Shown here: positions 12,232 through 24,118 of the stretch, piece by piece
Layout of the letters: each line of letters begins with the position of its first letter
How positions within the stretch are numbered: position 1 is the first letter of the stretch
Assembly: GCA_002749535.1 (NCBI GenBank)
Contig: MZZL01000403.1
Location: 582,209-646,208 of the forward strand
Reading direction: 5' to 3'
DNA from: Apophysomyces variabilis
Taxonomy: Eukaryota > Mucoromycota > Mucoromycetes > Mucorales > Mucoraceae
DNA: 64,000 nt
Translations under genes and position numbers: made by a program
The notes under the pieces: generated by a model
The model's input: the letters and a program-made list of their open reading frames with translations, nothing else
The model's database searches: none
What the model was told of the DNA's origin: nothing

Positions 12232-13250
12232 TTATTCAGCATGAATGACAGAAGAGATCGATGTGTGAAATTGACTATTCGGACACGAAGATAGACAAAG
12301 TAGAGTCAAAGTTTCGGCAACAAGTTGAGAAAAAAGGAAACCCAAGGTTCCTGCCAATATGTACCGGTGTGACGCTCGTAAAGTCTGTACCACCACCATA
12401 CTCCACACAACGGCAACGGGACTTGTTCCAGCATGATGACACAAGAAAATCTTCAAAGTCCCGGTATACACATATGATAGGCTTAGAAAAGAAAGCAGTT
12501 CCTTGTGACAATAATATATACGTACTGTTTACTGCTTGTCACTCTATTTTTGTGCCAAGGTGTGGTTCGTTTCAGTACCAGGGAATTCGCACATATTTCA
12601 TGTGAATATTTTGATCCTCTAGGTACATTACACATAATTTAGCCGAGCGTGATGAAGCCATGGTTAGGTTTTGCTTTGTATCACTGTCCAGTTTCAAGAA
12701 AACTAAAGTGGATTATCTGCAGGACCGGGAATGCCACATAATGCATGTTCCGCATTTCATTTAGCTGGCGCATTTGCAGCATAGTTTCCACGTGCAAGCC
12801 AGTATGAAAAAAAAACGTAGATATTGATCAGGATATGGTTTGTAGGGCACGCCAGATCTTTTTATGATCCACCTAGGCAACTATAGACTCTTCAAATCTA
12901 ACAAACCAATAAGGCAAAAACGGATTTTGGGAAGTGTTGACACTCCCAGAAAGGGCAAGCTGGAATATATGTCAGTTTGCATTTACTCTTATTTCTAAGA
13001 AAGAAGCCATATCCGAACTATCTTCCCCACCCCCTATACACCAAAATCGGTCATATGTACATGGAAACTCTCGTGTGCAAGTAGAACGGAACGAGCGAGA
13101 GACCAATGGCAGCCTATCCAGAGAAATTGAGATTCAAAAGGTTTCCATTTTTCCGTCCTTAAGCCGCTCAGACAGCTCAAGCTTTGTCGGTGAACGATCG
13201 AGAACATCAAGCTTAAGACCGCAAGAATGGCTACGCCCATAAATATTCTG
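12232..13250. other. Intergenic region, no gene recognised
   Basis: Lies between the 5' end of the RhoGAP gene and the decayed Mutator-like element. Short open frames on both strands show no recognisable domain, codon bias or splice pattern. Confidence 0.4.
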
Positions 13251-13254
13251 CAGG

Positions 13255-15900
13255 TCATCTTACTGTTAAGAACTCATGTGCGTAAAATGCTAATCCAGCA
13301 CTAGCCGATATCGACCATGTCTGCATCATGATTCTATAGGGTCCATCCAATGGAAATAGAAGATTCTCGTTTTTCTCGTCTTGTGGAGTTATCGCTGGGC
13401 GATCTGTCTTATTGTGAGAGATTAAGCTCCTTCTAAATTTATGCATGCTTCCAGTTCATCAATGGCAATATTATAACTATGCCTGACCTCAAGCTGATGT
13501 TTGTCTAATATCAATCTTTTACAAGTCCTAATCGTCTATTCGCGTCTATTTCAGGAAGTCTCTAGCTGCGCCATACTTGACTCTCAAGTCCATCCGGAAG
13601 AAAACCTAAGCCATCAGCATAAACATGGGGATACTTCTGAACAAATTGGAGCATCTTTGCCATAATGATTAGGAACTTGTTTTCGTCTTTTTACAAAAGA
13701 TTTCCAAGTATTCTGAAGACGCACCGGCCATCAGCTTTGGGGTTGAATGTGGAAACAACAGCAGCTTCGTTTATTACTAAAGGCAGTTCAACGTCAAGCT
13801 TAGGCTTTTTATCCCTACAAAGAGGGATTGGTGCCTCATAAACAAATTCTGAGTCTAAGTGAGAGACGGTTGGATGCTCTTCAGTAAAGCGTACATTCAT
13901 ATCAATCGGCAAAATCAGTATTTAGATGCAAATTCAGTCTTCACAAACATACCATCATTGACTACAGATTGTTCAGCTGCTTTTCGGTTTTTAGTAATCG
14001 TTGAACGATATTGTCTGTTTTTTCTTCAGGATTTGACTTTTTAGCCATTTCTTTGGCAAACCTTCTGACCATCGCTTTGATAGCGGCATTGAGTTTTAAT
14101 CGTCAATATACGTGCATTCTTTTTGCTTAACGTCATCTATTACCTGGCCTTTGCTGATCTTTGTTTTTCTCTAAAGGACACTGCCAAAGTCTTTTGAAAG
14201 AACTGTCTTTCTCTGGCGCTTCCGCTGTCTTCCAGGAGCTTTGACTGCAGTTTCTTTTGGAACCGTCAGATGAGGATGCGCAGTCCTTTTCTTAATGTTG
14301 TCGACGAGTCCGTCTACTCCCGGCATCAACTCCTGCAGCTGCTGGTGTCCCTCACATTGGTGGAATGCTCGTTCCAGCTTCATGATGCATTCCATCCATG
14401 GCTCACATAGTTTCTATGACCGGAATGCTGCTTAGAGGCTGTTCTGCTTTTGCTGGGTCAAGGTGCCATCTCCTGGAATATCTTGTATTCCAAGAAATCT
14501 GTGTTTAGGTAGCCTGTGTCTGCAGGAAATGTCATAGCAGCGCCAAGCTTCACAGTTGCAACTGCTGTTGTTATCAACTTCACATAGAAGTTCTTCGTGC
14601 ACTGTTACCAGTGCCCGGCTGGATACATGGCACAGCAAATTCTGGACATGCTTGTTACGGATAACTAAGACGTCCACGCTGCTTGACTCCTTTAGTTGCA
14701 GGTCCATAAAGTCTCTTTCGCTTTGGATAATATATTTATGCACATTTTGAAAAGCCAGATCCAATGGCTGGATCGAATGCAATTGGCGTTTTAATGCGCT
14801 GTGGGAGCTCTCACATCCAAAATGCTTTAGCTGAGACGTGTGATAGCCTGCCCACTTTCTACGCAGGTCAGCCATTCAGCGTCAAAGGTATTCGTAAATT
14901 CCGGGCTTTACTTCAGCGTAGAGGCTTTCGTCAGTTGGCAATGATCGGAAGCTGCTAAGGCACTCTTGAAATACGCCCCTCTGTGTTGCTTTCGATCGTT
15001 TCATGACCAGTTAAAGCCCTATTTTTCGAAAAATGTCAGCATTATTTCCATCAGAGTAGTTATCTAACGTTGCAAAACAACTAGTTATGAATACCATTAA
15101 TTAGCTTCTTCAGGCTGCCTTCGTGCTTAGGATCTGCTTGAGCTGCCAATGAGCACCTTCTACTCGCTGGCTTGTTCAGGCTCAAAGATGATGTGACGCT
15201 TTGCCCACGGACCAGCCCACATCTCCTTATACGAGAGCAAGCTAAATCAAGTTGGTAAGATGACCATGATGTTACTATTGCTGTACAAAATTTACTCGTT
15301 CATGTGGCTCTGCAGTACCTGAGTTTGCATGTCTTGCTAGCAAGAGGACGCTACGTCTGCAAGGTTTTGTCGAACTCTTCTTAGTCTGTGCTCCAGATCA
15401 TCTTGCCCATAGCAGCTTTGAAAAAAGCGCCATAATAGAATCATCCAGCTACATGCACCTTGAAGTTGTTGTTAAGGTACCATGCGCAAAGCATGTGGGC
15501 AGTGAATAAGCTCGTTTTGCGGATGGCTGCACCAGGAATCTTGTCATCATCTGTAATAAATGACATAGGACGCACCGTGTCATCAACAAACACTGCTTCC
15601 AAAGGCTTTTCAAAAAGCCATGAATTGGAAAACTCCTTTTCATCCGACATTGTTGCCGAAGCTATAAACGAAGACCGCGGAAACTGATCGCCACTTTACG
15701 CAGTAACATTGTTGATGCCTACAACGTGAAACAGATGCCTCTGGCGCATGTTGGTTTCCAGCTATCGTACTGGTAATCTCTGGAAACTTTTGTGCTCGTT
15801 CGGTTCCTGCTTTATGACCAACGAAAATCTTTTCTGTTCGCGACTTTCGCGTCGGACTAAGGCGGACATTTTCAAGCATGCCAGAATTCCAGTAAAAGTA
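13255..15900 (-). pseudogene. Decayed Mutator-like (MULE) transposase with SWIM and possible OTU domains
   Basis: Read from right to left, the pieces appear in family order. At 15441-15650, FITDDDKIPGAAI followed by LFTAHMLCAWYLNNNF matches the MULE DDE block (Asp, then Ala-Ile, then Leu-Cys-x-Trp-x-x-x-Asn). Near 15.2 kb comes WAGPWAKRH. At 14432-14875, GCESSHSALKRQL is followed by a SWIM zinc motif, CNCEAWRCYDISCRHRL (C-x-C..C-x-H). At 13691-13912, ADGRCVFRILGNLL resembles the DGxC..R catalytic block of OTU cysteine proteases, and a possible continuation lies at 13.5-13.7 kb. Stops and frame changes separate the pieces, so it is probably broken, although some breaks could be introns. It abuts the right inverted repeat but no 8-11-bp target duplication was found. 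Confidence 0.6.
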
Positions 15901-15903
15901 AGT

Positions 15904-16872
15904 TCTCTCTATTAGTACACTGCATTTTCGAGTAATTTTTGCGCGCAAAAACATTTTGCCGGTAGTACAACCAGTTTCCTGCAAGCTGGTTCGACCGTCG
16001 TACTCTTCAGTTGATATATAGAAGTCTTTAGTTAGGAGAAAAGAGTACGTCCAACAATGAAGTAGAGGAATAGATTCGTCTTAGATGTTATATGACGCTT
16101 TCCAACAAAGTTCAAAGAGTCGAGTTGCTCTCAGTAGCAATTTGGTAGGTGGGTGCAATCTTGATGTGTGTGTCAAGAAAGTTGAGCTGCAATAAGTGAG
16201 TAGAAGAATATTAAGAAGATCATTAAATACGCATTCGTGTAGAAACTTCAGCTGCAGTGAGAAGGGTCAACTGCTTCCGAAGTGCAGTGAGTAGTTGAAT
16301 ATATTGTCTGATTGACCTCCATCCGTTTTATATACGATAAAAATGCTCAATGATAGGATCCTTATATGGAGGACTACTGCTTTTTTCCTGTAGACATGTG
16401 CATTCAGTTAACACTGTCGATTTATCTTTGTTTTTCCATATTCTATTGCCAACAGAAGTAATTGTTCCTGTGCTAACTTTGTCATTCGATCTGTAACTTT
16501 TTAACGTAAGATCAAGGTCCATAAGCTACGTAATAGGAGGCAGGTACCCAGGCTTCAAACATTCATTCTGCTCTTCTTTTGCCTATCTGAAATTGTTGCC
16601 CACAAGCGATATTGGCTTATTTACGTTTTTATGCCTCCTGATCGTTTTCGCGTTTTAGACTATTTATCTTAATTGGTGAATCTTTATTTCACAACACCAT
16701 ATCATATCAGTCACTTAAGTACACCTCTTGGATATCTTACATTAAAATGAGGACTTCATTTTTGGCAATATCTTACGTTAACGTAAACATATGCTAGAAG
16801 TCGCCACAAATCCATTTCCCGCAGCCGCACGCGGCTGTAACGGAAGGAGCGAAGCGAGTGCAGAAGGACTAG
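15904..16872 (+). mobile_element. 0.97-kb repeat, right copy of an inverted pair; Helitron-like ends
   Basis: Same family as 5006-5921, in opposite orientation. It starts TCTCTCTATTAGTA, has a GC-rich palindrome (CAGCCGCACGCGGCTG) near 16826-16841, and ends CTAG (16869-16872) followed by T. It is about 50 bp longer than the left copy because of a segment near 16680-16740. The base before its TC start is T rather than the A expected for a Helitron. It could alternatively be a long terminal repeat-like end of another DNA element. No open frame of interest. Confidence 0.5.
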
Positions 16873-17059
16873 TTCCGTAGCTTTACTGTCTTTTTTCTAT
16901 TTGTCTGCGCGTTTCTATATTTTATTTGCAGACTTAGGATACAAAGTTCTTGCGGAATCCAAAAAAAAGGTTTTGCATGATTGGAGAATATCTTTGGTCA
17001 GACTACCCTTCTTTGCGTAAAATCGTGTCTATGTTCACTATTTACTGAGATAGTTTATT

Positions 17060-17290
17060 TCAAACCACAGCAAGACGAATTTGTTTAAGAAGTGGCTCTC
17101 TACTTTTGCATCTAACGAAAAAGCTCTCAGCGTGTCTGATGCATCCTTGACAGTCTGAGCGCTTTACTTCTCGCGCTGCTTGAACAATACGCTCTTGAAG
17201 GTTATCGTCAACTTGTAAGGGCTCCCTTCTTACCCAGTTGTCACTTTGGCCCAAAACTCTTTATTGGGTTGAGAAAGGGAGAGTAGAGAG
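17060..17290 (-). pseudogene. Tc1/mariner transposase remnant (C-terminus) in R1
   Basis: The translation contains LQERIVQAAREVKRSDCQGC then IRHAESFFVRC, aligning with the last 40 residues of the intact transposase at 57892-59265 (RIVEACKEVRKKDCEGWIRH and SISFFPRC). Just upstream, the complement of 17248-17275 encodes LNPIKEFWAKV, matching LNPIEEFWSKV including the catalytic Glu. The rest of the transposase is missing. The stop lies about 175 bp from the element end, similar to the 140 bp seen in the intact element. Confidence 0.7.
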
Positions 17291-18900
17291 GAAGACAGAG
17301 ACATTAATATCCCCTTTCTTCAGCCAACTGCTTAACCTTGACTGGTGTATAGATGGGTACATTATCTATGACAAGATACTAACCGTTCATTTTGTGGCAA
17401 TCCAATCTTCTGTGATTCCCTGATAGACAAAGATTCTTGGCAGGCAGAAGTTCGTACACAACATGGTTTGACACACACACAGAAAGCCCGCCCTTTTCCC
17501 CAGTGCCACTTAAAGGTTTCCATGTGGGCGTTTGTCATGACAAAAAGGAAAACTATGTGAATTCATTTTGATGACTCAGTTCTTTTCCCCTCTTCTTCTT
17601 CTAATTTCTTCTTTTGACGTCAACCACATTTCTGTATTTGCAATAACGGACAACCATGACTCTAGTTCTCTCTCTAATGACATAACCAATGCAGTGCCAA
17701 GTCAACCCCCTAAAATACCCGAAACAGAGCTCTGATGCAGAAAAGAGGTGCGGTAGTCGGTATTCCAAGATAACGAAGCTCACTGTTGATGAAAACATGT
17801 TATTTTTTGTAGAACACATGTTATCATGATATTCCATGAACGCTCGTTATATTGGTAATACGCATATATTATACCTTTGCTAACCATTGATCTTCTATGC
17901 ATATGACAAAGAAAAGTAATATTTTGATTGACAGAATCCATTCCTTGTCAATCTCATTTGTGTAAGAGTTATGCTTAACATGAAGCAATAATCTCGTCCA
18001 AAATCTCAACCTTATTTTAGATGACTTTTTATAATCTATTAGATCCCCTTTCCATCAATCTCTTGTATAAAGCTTTTAGAGAAGTCTGAAGGTTATATGG
18101 GGTACACAATTTTTTAATGCATTTCTGTTCTTTGTTTTCCTTATTATATGCTAGACTTGTTATTGATAAACAAACCAGTGGACTTTATTTCTTATTTTAG
18201 ATTCGAAATGCTTGACGACAAATTCTTGCTCTAATCTTGAAGAGATCCATGTCTTCTGGTAAGGTCCTATCTAAAAAAGCAGAGTGTTAGTTCAGTAACT
18301 GTCTTCTTAGTTTCCTCTCTTCTGATATTCTGGCTTGCTTCTAGTTTTTAGCTCACTGTCAAATGCATGAAAGTCTTTGTTACAAACTATAGTCTAATCC
18401 CGTTAATTGTTTCCTATTACGATATAGCTAGATCCAACGACAACAGTATTTTAAAGGAAAACCTATATTCTTTTTTCAGTTACTCTCTCTTTCAAACATC
18501 GCATCTAAAATTTTCTTTTCTTTCCTCTTTCTGATCTATCCTCTTTGTACTTTTTGGATTTCTATCGACATGTTCCGGTTTTAAAGTTTTTTTTTTTATT
18601 TTCTTTCGGTATAAAAAAACGCTAATATACCATATATCAACGTACTTGTATTTGTTGTTGATCTATTTAGCATGCACGACCTCTGTTCCTAACCGTTACC
18701 GGCTTTTCAGTGCTCCCTATATTTGTAGAAGTAAGTACTTTTTAATGTGTGTACATACAGAACTAAATTTATTCTTTGTTGTGCCTCACTATAAGGCCCG
18801 CCATACGCAGTATCGTTTCATGTCCTCTGCAGTGCTACATCTAACATGGCCAATTCTACGCCATCACAATTTTTCTTCCACCACGACCCACATGGCCAAG

Positions 18901-18945
18901 GTGCGGCGTAGGTCCCCGTCCCCACGGGAATACCCTTCGGGGGTA
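18901..18945 (+). ncRNA. Candidate omega RNA hairpin pair in R1
   Basis: The element GTGCGGCGTAGGT is followed by stem CCCGT (18915-18919) / ACGGG (18924-18928) and stem TACCC (18931-18935) / GGGTA (18941-18945) with a TTCG turn. It is homologous to the element behind the Fanzor gene at 4734-4765, where the first stem is CCCGC/GCGGG. The paired change and the kept UUCG-type turn point to an RNA fold. Similarity with the Fanzor 3' region continues for about 230 bp to the right end of R1. Confidence 0.55.
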
Positions 18946-19177
18946 AGTAAAAAAGATGTCAAGCTATCCTTCCATTTACTAACCATGAACGTATTTTATA
19001 CGCTGCTCGAATGAATTTTGTGTCCACTGGAGGACCAAGTTGAGGTAAGTAAAATACATTTCCTGCATAATTCATTTACTAATGAAGCTTATTTATATCC
19101 CTTTTAGCGCAAACTTTGATCCTTGCATAGACGCAAAACTTATTTAGAGTAGCGTAAAAAAATTGTTCAATAAACAG

Positions 19178-20139
19178 TATGACGTTAAATAGTAACAAAT
19201 GAGCAAGCCATTCAATGCCAATATGCAAAGCCATGCATATTCGCATAGCAGGAAAAAATCATGCTTCGCCAAAACAAGAGAGCATGGTTATACTGTGCAT
19301 ATTCACTGAGCAAGTCAATTATGTAGCAATTCGACTATTACGACCCGGAGAAAAACACGACAAATGTGAACGATAAACAATAACATAGACCTTGTATAAA
19401 TTTTTGCGTCACATAATCCGCGACTTTAACAATTCGTGAGATCATTTTATTCCGCACTGAGACTAGGGAGGGGAAACGGCGCGAATAGAGACGAAATATA
19501 TCAGTCTGAAGGTGTCGAAAATGATGGGATAATAATGATATGCCCCGTTTGCTCTATATCTTTCCAAGTGCATAATCTGTAAGAATAAGCAGAATACTTA
19601 TGGGAAAATTGATTGGGTTGATACTGGCCATTCAGGAACTCCATGCGCAAGCCTCATAGAAAATACAGAATGATGTCTAAGTACAGTCTTGCGCTATATG
19701 TGTACTAGGACCCAACCATCCTAGCAACGCTGCAGCCGTGAAGCCGTGTAATTTTGCCGAGTGTGGCAAGCAAACGAACTAATGGAGCAAACGGTAGACG
19801 CGCTGAATGTGCATGGATACGTCTGAGATACAGTAGAGCGTGCCATCGTGTTTGCCAAGTTGGTGATTTCCTTACCAAAACCTGCGAAATGTGCGCGTTT
19901 CTAGCGCATGCTATGTAACTCAAATCAATAGCTTTAAGCATTTCATTATTTACTCCATAAACACGCAACGTAATCCTTTTACATTTTTAATATAGATTTT
20001 ATGAACATTCCATACCATTTCCCTTAAAATACCATCCGCGGTTAATGACCCATTTGCCTGTCAACGACCATCAGACTGCCTACAAATGTCAAATTCTACC
20101 CAGCCAGTGAAGTTAGATTTGCTTTATCTCATTATGAGT
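19178..20139. other. Intergenic region, no gene recognised
   Basis: About 960 bp between R1 and the 3' end of the fimbrin gene. Short frames only, none with a recognisable motif. Confidence 0.4.
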
Positions 20140-22398
20140 TCATCGTACCATTTTGGCTCTCACTTCGACTATGTCTTCAGGTACGAGGAAGATTGTGGCC
20201 CCTAGCTTGCGTGCTATGGAAATTGCTAATCGGGCGTTATTAAATGCATCGTCATCTAAGATAAGCATAAATTAACTTTTAGACCGGATGCTTATATGTT
20301 AAGGTTCGTACCATTTGAGCCCGGTGTGACTAGCGAATAGTCAACGATGCCAGGCTTGAGACCGTTCAGAACATCCAGGAAGAAGACGCCTGTCCGTAGG
20401 GAAGGGTCGCGGAAAGATATCATTTTGGATGACTTTCCGCCTTTTTGAACTGTCTCGTTTGCCCATCGAACCATATCCTGATCTGTCACTGGTCGTCCGC
20501 CCTTGGATAGTGATTGAAGAGTATGGACGATATTTTCACGCATCAGCTGCCACACTAGACCAAGTGTCAATGTTCTCTGACCATCTACAATATCTGCTCC
20601 TTGAATGCCAACCAAAGAGAATCGACGTTCCTGTCCAAGACGGACGGCATAGTTGCAGTTTTCGATTTGTTTGAACCTTGACAGAGGTTGCTTACGACTA
20701 ACCATGCGCCATTGCACGAGGCCAGGAATAACTTTGTCAAAGGCTTGCAAAAGAATCAAGCCGTCCTGGAGATCATCGAATAGATTATACACGCCAGGTT
20801 CCACGTTGAGGCTGTTGAGCCACAGTGTAAACACTGCAATTTCCCCATGCGACTTAACAACTGTGGAGAAAGAGATATCTAAAAGGATTTCAATACTTAC
20901 TTCTTGCTTCACGCTCTCCCTCAGCGTCAAATGGTTCTATTTCTGGTGCTTCTTCTTCAGTTAAGGGTTCGAGACCGGGGTTGGTGTTGAACAGATGGGC
21001 GACAAAGGCCAGATTCAGTTTAGGATTACCCGCAACCATGGCGGTAGGGGTGAGGTATTTGCGGCAGTCAATCTTTTCTGCATTGTCAAGTACCATTTCA
21101 GCTCGATGTAACAGATCCCTTTCTTGCAAAGGTGTGCGGGAACATATGTCTGGTTTCAATTGATTCAGAAGAATCGTGTAAACTTCACCATCGGATACAT
21201 CCTTGCTAAAGTTGTCCACACTATGATATTATCCTACGTCAGCAAACAAAAATTCTCGCTCATTCCAAATTTTATCTTTTTCGTTTTTACCGACGATCCC
21301 AGTTAGCCGCCTTGAGATGATAATTAACCCATCTTAATAAGATTTGGTCAGGCGGCAGTCGCAGAAATTCATCTAACGTTTCGTTTTCCTCCAGCAAGCG
21401 ATAAAGTTCCGGATGCAACTTGATATCGATTTTACTAAGTAAGCCTCGTTTGATAATCTGCCAGATGAGTCCGAGTATCAGATGTTCACGACCTTCGATA
21501 ATATCTTGCGATCCAATGTTAACGACTGAACAACCAATCGCTTTAGCTGAGTTGACAACTATATTGTTATTTTCGACCATTTGAAAGCTGTTCATTTTTT
21601 TTGCCACATTCAGTACACGTTCGTCAATAGTGTCAGGCACAGCATCATTAATCAGTTTACATAGGATGAGACCATCTGCACAAAACATGGCTTTTAGCGT
21701 ATGCATCCTCCCCATCTTGTTTCTGTTCTACCTTTGCATTCATCAAAAAGCTGCATTGTATTAGTCGGAATAGGCAGGCGGGGACCCACGTGCCGGTCAC
21801 CAGCCATGACACTGTTGATGTGGCGCGTGAATTCCGTTCGTTCATCTTCATTGATCGTATGTGTCACGTTAGCCGTAGTGCCCTGTACCTTGATCTTGTG
21901 TTGGTGTACATCAAATGCACCTCTGTTACGACCTCCCTTCAGTTTAGCAGCTAGCTTTGAAACGAAAGTGTTAGAACATGGAAAGAGGAAAATGAATGCC
22001 TGACGATCGCAGCTTCTTTCAAACACCGCCTTATGCAAACTGTTCTTTTTCGGCCGGCGCTCAGCTGTTTGCTGGGAAAGAAGGGAAAGTTGGGTCCTTT
22101 TGTTCATTACCTCGACGAACTCTTCTACGTCAATCTTATTCGCAGAGCTTGTACTAACTTGCTTTAAAGTGGCTCGAATTTCATCATAACTATCACTATA
22201 ACCACTGTCTTTGCATGCTTGTTGAATCTCGCGCTGATCGAGATAACCATCTCCATCTAGATCACAGTCACTGCAAACTTTGCTGTTGGTTTATCATTCC
22301 AAAGCCAGAACTCACTTGAATTGATCAATCAATAAGTTAATATCATTAACTTGTAATTCAGGATACTTCTTTTGCAGAGTAAAAGCGTTAACAGGCAT
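20140..22398 (-). CDS. SAC6: Fimbrin / plastin, actin-bundling protein
   Basis: Cross-links actin filaments in cortical patches and cables. The model is complement(join(20140..20255,20312..20833,20901..21220,21291..21675,21732..21954,22111..22270,22316..22398)), 602 residues, all phases consistent. The N-terminus (MPVNAFTLQKKYPELQVNDI) is followed by an EF-hand with DCDLDGDGYLD near residue 29. Then come the linker KIKVQGTTANVTHTINEDER and four calponin-homology domains. Diagnostic blocks are DGLILCKLIND, IGCSVVNIGSQDIIEGREHL, LLRWVNYHLK, NFSKDVSDGEVYTILLNQL, FTLWLNSLNVEP, and the end ATIFLVPEDIVEVRAKMVR. The acceptor before FTLWLNSL is the least certain: using ATTGCAG gives REARMFTLW, close to the REARVFTLW of yeast. 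Length matches fungal fimbrins. Confidence 0.94.
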
Positions 22399-22912
22399 AT
22401 TGTAAGAAAACAAGAAAGAAAAGATAAATGTGAAAATCCCGATGACCTCGGATTATTATAAGTCAATTTTTTCCCTTCCTAATATGGCATATTTACAAAC
22501 CTGACAAGGCCTGTTTCTTTTCAGCCTTTCGCTGCACTTTTTGCCAAGCATAGATAGGAGAGGACATGTATGGATAAATCCAACTTTAGCTTTATGCAAA
22601 TGCATAGCACTCAATTATAATTCAAGCAACACTTCTATAATTACACAAGTCTAGTATCTTTTGAACGAAAATAAGTAAATGAAATAACGTCGCGTGTAGA
22701 ACGTCAGTCCTTTTTCCTGCTGCAGAAATCGGATTTGGAAGTCAGAACAATGGAAGTCCACTGAACCATACCGGCGGACATCAAAAAATAGTCTTAATTC
22801 TGCAAATGACGTATCTGTAAGGCCATTGAAAAAAAGTCGGTTTCTTTTTTTCTTCTTTTTCTTTTCTTGGCTCTTTTGGTTTTTTCCACTTCTTTTACAC
22901 TCATAGTTTATT
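22399..22912. other. Divergent promoter region between fimbrin and the MARVEL-like gene
   Basis: About 510 bp shared by two divergently transcribed genes. T-rich tracts at 22840-22900 lie just upstream of the MARVEL-like start. No coding signal. Confidence 0.5.
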
Positions 22913-23935
22913 ATGAGTAAACCTAATCCATTTGAAGATCCTTCTGGAAACCCGTGGAGTCATTCTTACGGAGCCCAGACAGAAGGTCCACGGTTTGGAA
23001 ATGCATATGAAGATAGTCAGAATGCTTGGCAGCCTTCGTCTCAAGCTGGATCGACTACCTTTGTACCACACCAGATGCCATCACCGTCTGATTACAGAAC
23101 GAATACGTGGACTGAATCAAACAAAACAGAAATGCAAAACACATGGGATCAACAACCAATCAGTTCCCCACCCCCAGTCGCTTCACAAGATGCCTATCAG
23201 TTTGCTGGTACTCGACTTGGCAATCAATCAGCAGAAGCTGGTAACGCTTATTCACCCGTACAAGTTCAAACACCATCCACTGCTCCTGTTTCCACACCCG
23301 CCAAGACGAAACCCAGTTCAGCCGAGGTCGAAGCAGCCCTTCCACCTGTGTGGGATGACTCGAGAATGAACCCATCCAAATTACGTTTATTGCTGCGCCT
23401 ATTACAATTTCTTGCAAGTATAGGTCATCTAGGTTTTGCTGCAGGAGCATCACCGGTATGCTGTTGAAAAAGGAAACAAAAATGGATCAAAAATATTTAT
23501 GCGATATGTTAGTTCTCTAACCATCCAGTTCCGTTGTCCAGTCCAGCCTGTTTTTATTACCTTTTTGCCGTTGTACGTAGCACATAGCAGTTAAAGAAAG
23601 TTTGGAACTGATCACCGACAATCTCGGAACTTGTATAGGCTATTCTGTCCATCCTGTGGTCCGCGTTTCATCTCGGCTTCTTTTGCTATCGTCGACTTTT
23701 ACATGGACATAAACTAAGACGACCATTAATGATTGGCATTGACCTTTTACTCGCTGTTATGTGGGGTATTGGTGTCATTATCGAGATTGCAAAGTATCAC
23801 TGTCCCCCAGGTGGATACGATAAATGGTGCGACTTTTACAACGTCAGTATCTTTTGGGGCATGCTTGCGTTTGCTCTCTATATTGTAGCTGTAGCCTGGG
23901 ATTTTGTGGGAGCCTGCGTGGCAAGACAGAGATGA
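22913..23935 (+). CDS. MARVEL-domain four-helix membrane protein with N-terminal NPF motif
   Basis: The model is join(22913..23455,23513..23572,23639..23935), 299 residues. The first 150 residues are hydrophilic, rich in Pro/Gln/Ser, with NPFEDP at residues 5-10, the type of motif bound by EH-domain endocytic proteins. Four hydrophobic spans follow: LLRLLQFLASIGHLGFAAG, the one containing SPACFYYLFAVAILSILWSA, LMIGIDLLLAVMWGIGVII and WGMLAFALYIVAVAWDFVG. A conserved Cys pair lies in the third loop (HCPPGGYDKWCDFYN). The 60-nt middle exon restores an unbroken second helix. This arrangement fits fungal MARVEL proteins of the plasma membrane or secretory vesicles. The NPF start recalls SCAMPs, but the core does not look like SCAMP. 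Confidence 0.82.
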
Positions 23936-24118
23936 GCTTTTTGTAGATTTACGATTTGAATTAGTTAATGTATCATACCTTTCTCCTTTGCCCTTCCTTG
24001 CATCATGATTATTTGTGTCATGCGATCCCCACCAAAAATAACAAGGCATACCAGGCGATCCTTAGTTGAACGCCTTCTTTCTTTTCCCTTCCTTATTAAT
24101 ACTACAATACAGTTTAAA

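Larger units (their letters stand above)
16886..19177. mobile_element. Non-autonomous mariner/Fanzor-type element, copy 1 (R1)
   Basis: A 2.29-kb segment repeated almost exactly at 25357-27662. It is flanked by TA on both sides (16884-16885 and 19178-19179), and its ends read CTGT..ACAG. Near the left end (17060-17290, minus) is a remnant of a Tc1/mariner transposase C-terminus. Near the right end (18901-18945) is the two-hairpin element also found behind the Fanzor gene at 4.7 kb. The middle has no recognisable protein. It contains a possible TATA sequence (GGTATAAAAAAACG near 18609) about 290 nt upstream of the hairpins. It reads as a deletion derivative that kept the two ends and the putative guide-RNA region of a Fanzor-carrying transposon. 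Confidence 0.6.

Noticed and set aside
5006..16872. Inverted 0.9-kb repeats as the terminal repeats of the Mutator-like element
   Set aside because: No 8-11-bp target duplication is present (left flank ACATACAC, right flank TTCCGTAG), and two host genes lie between them.
18646..19014. A 122-codon plus-strand frame, nearly the same in R1 and R2 (27132-27500)
   Set aside because: Its conservation is explained by the recent duplication of the whole element. It runs straight through the hairpin region and shows no domain, so I do not call it a protein.
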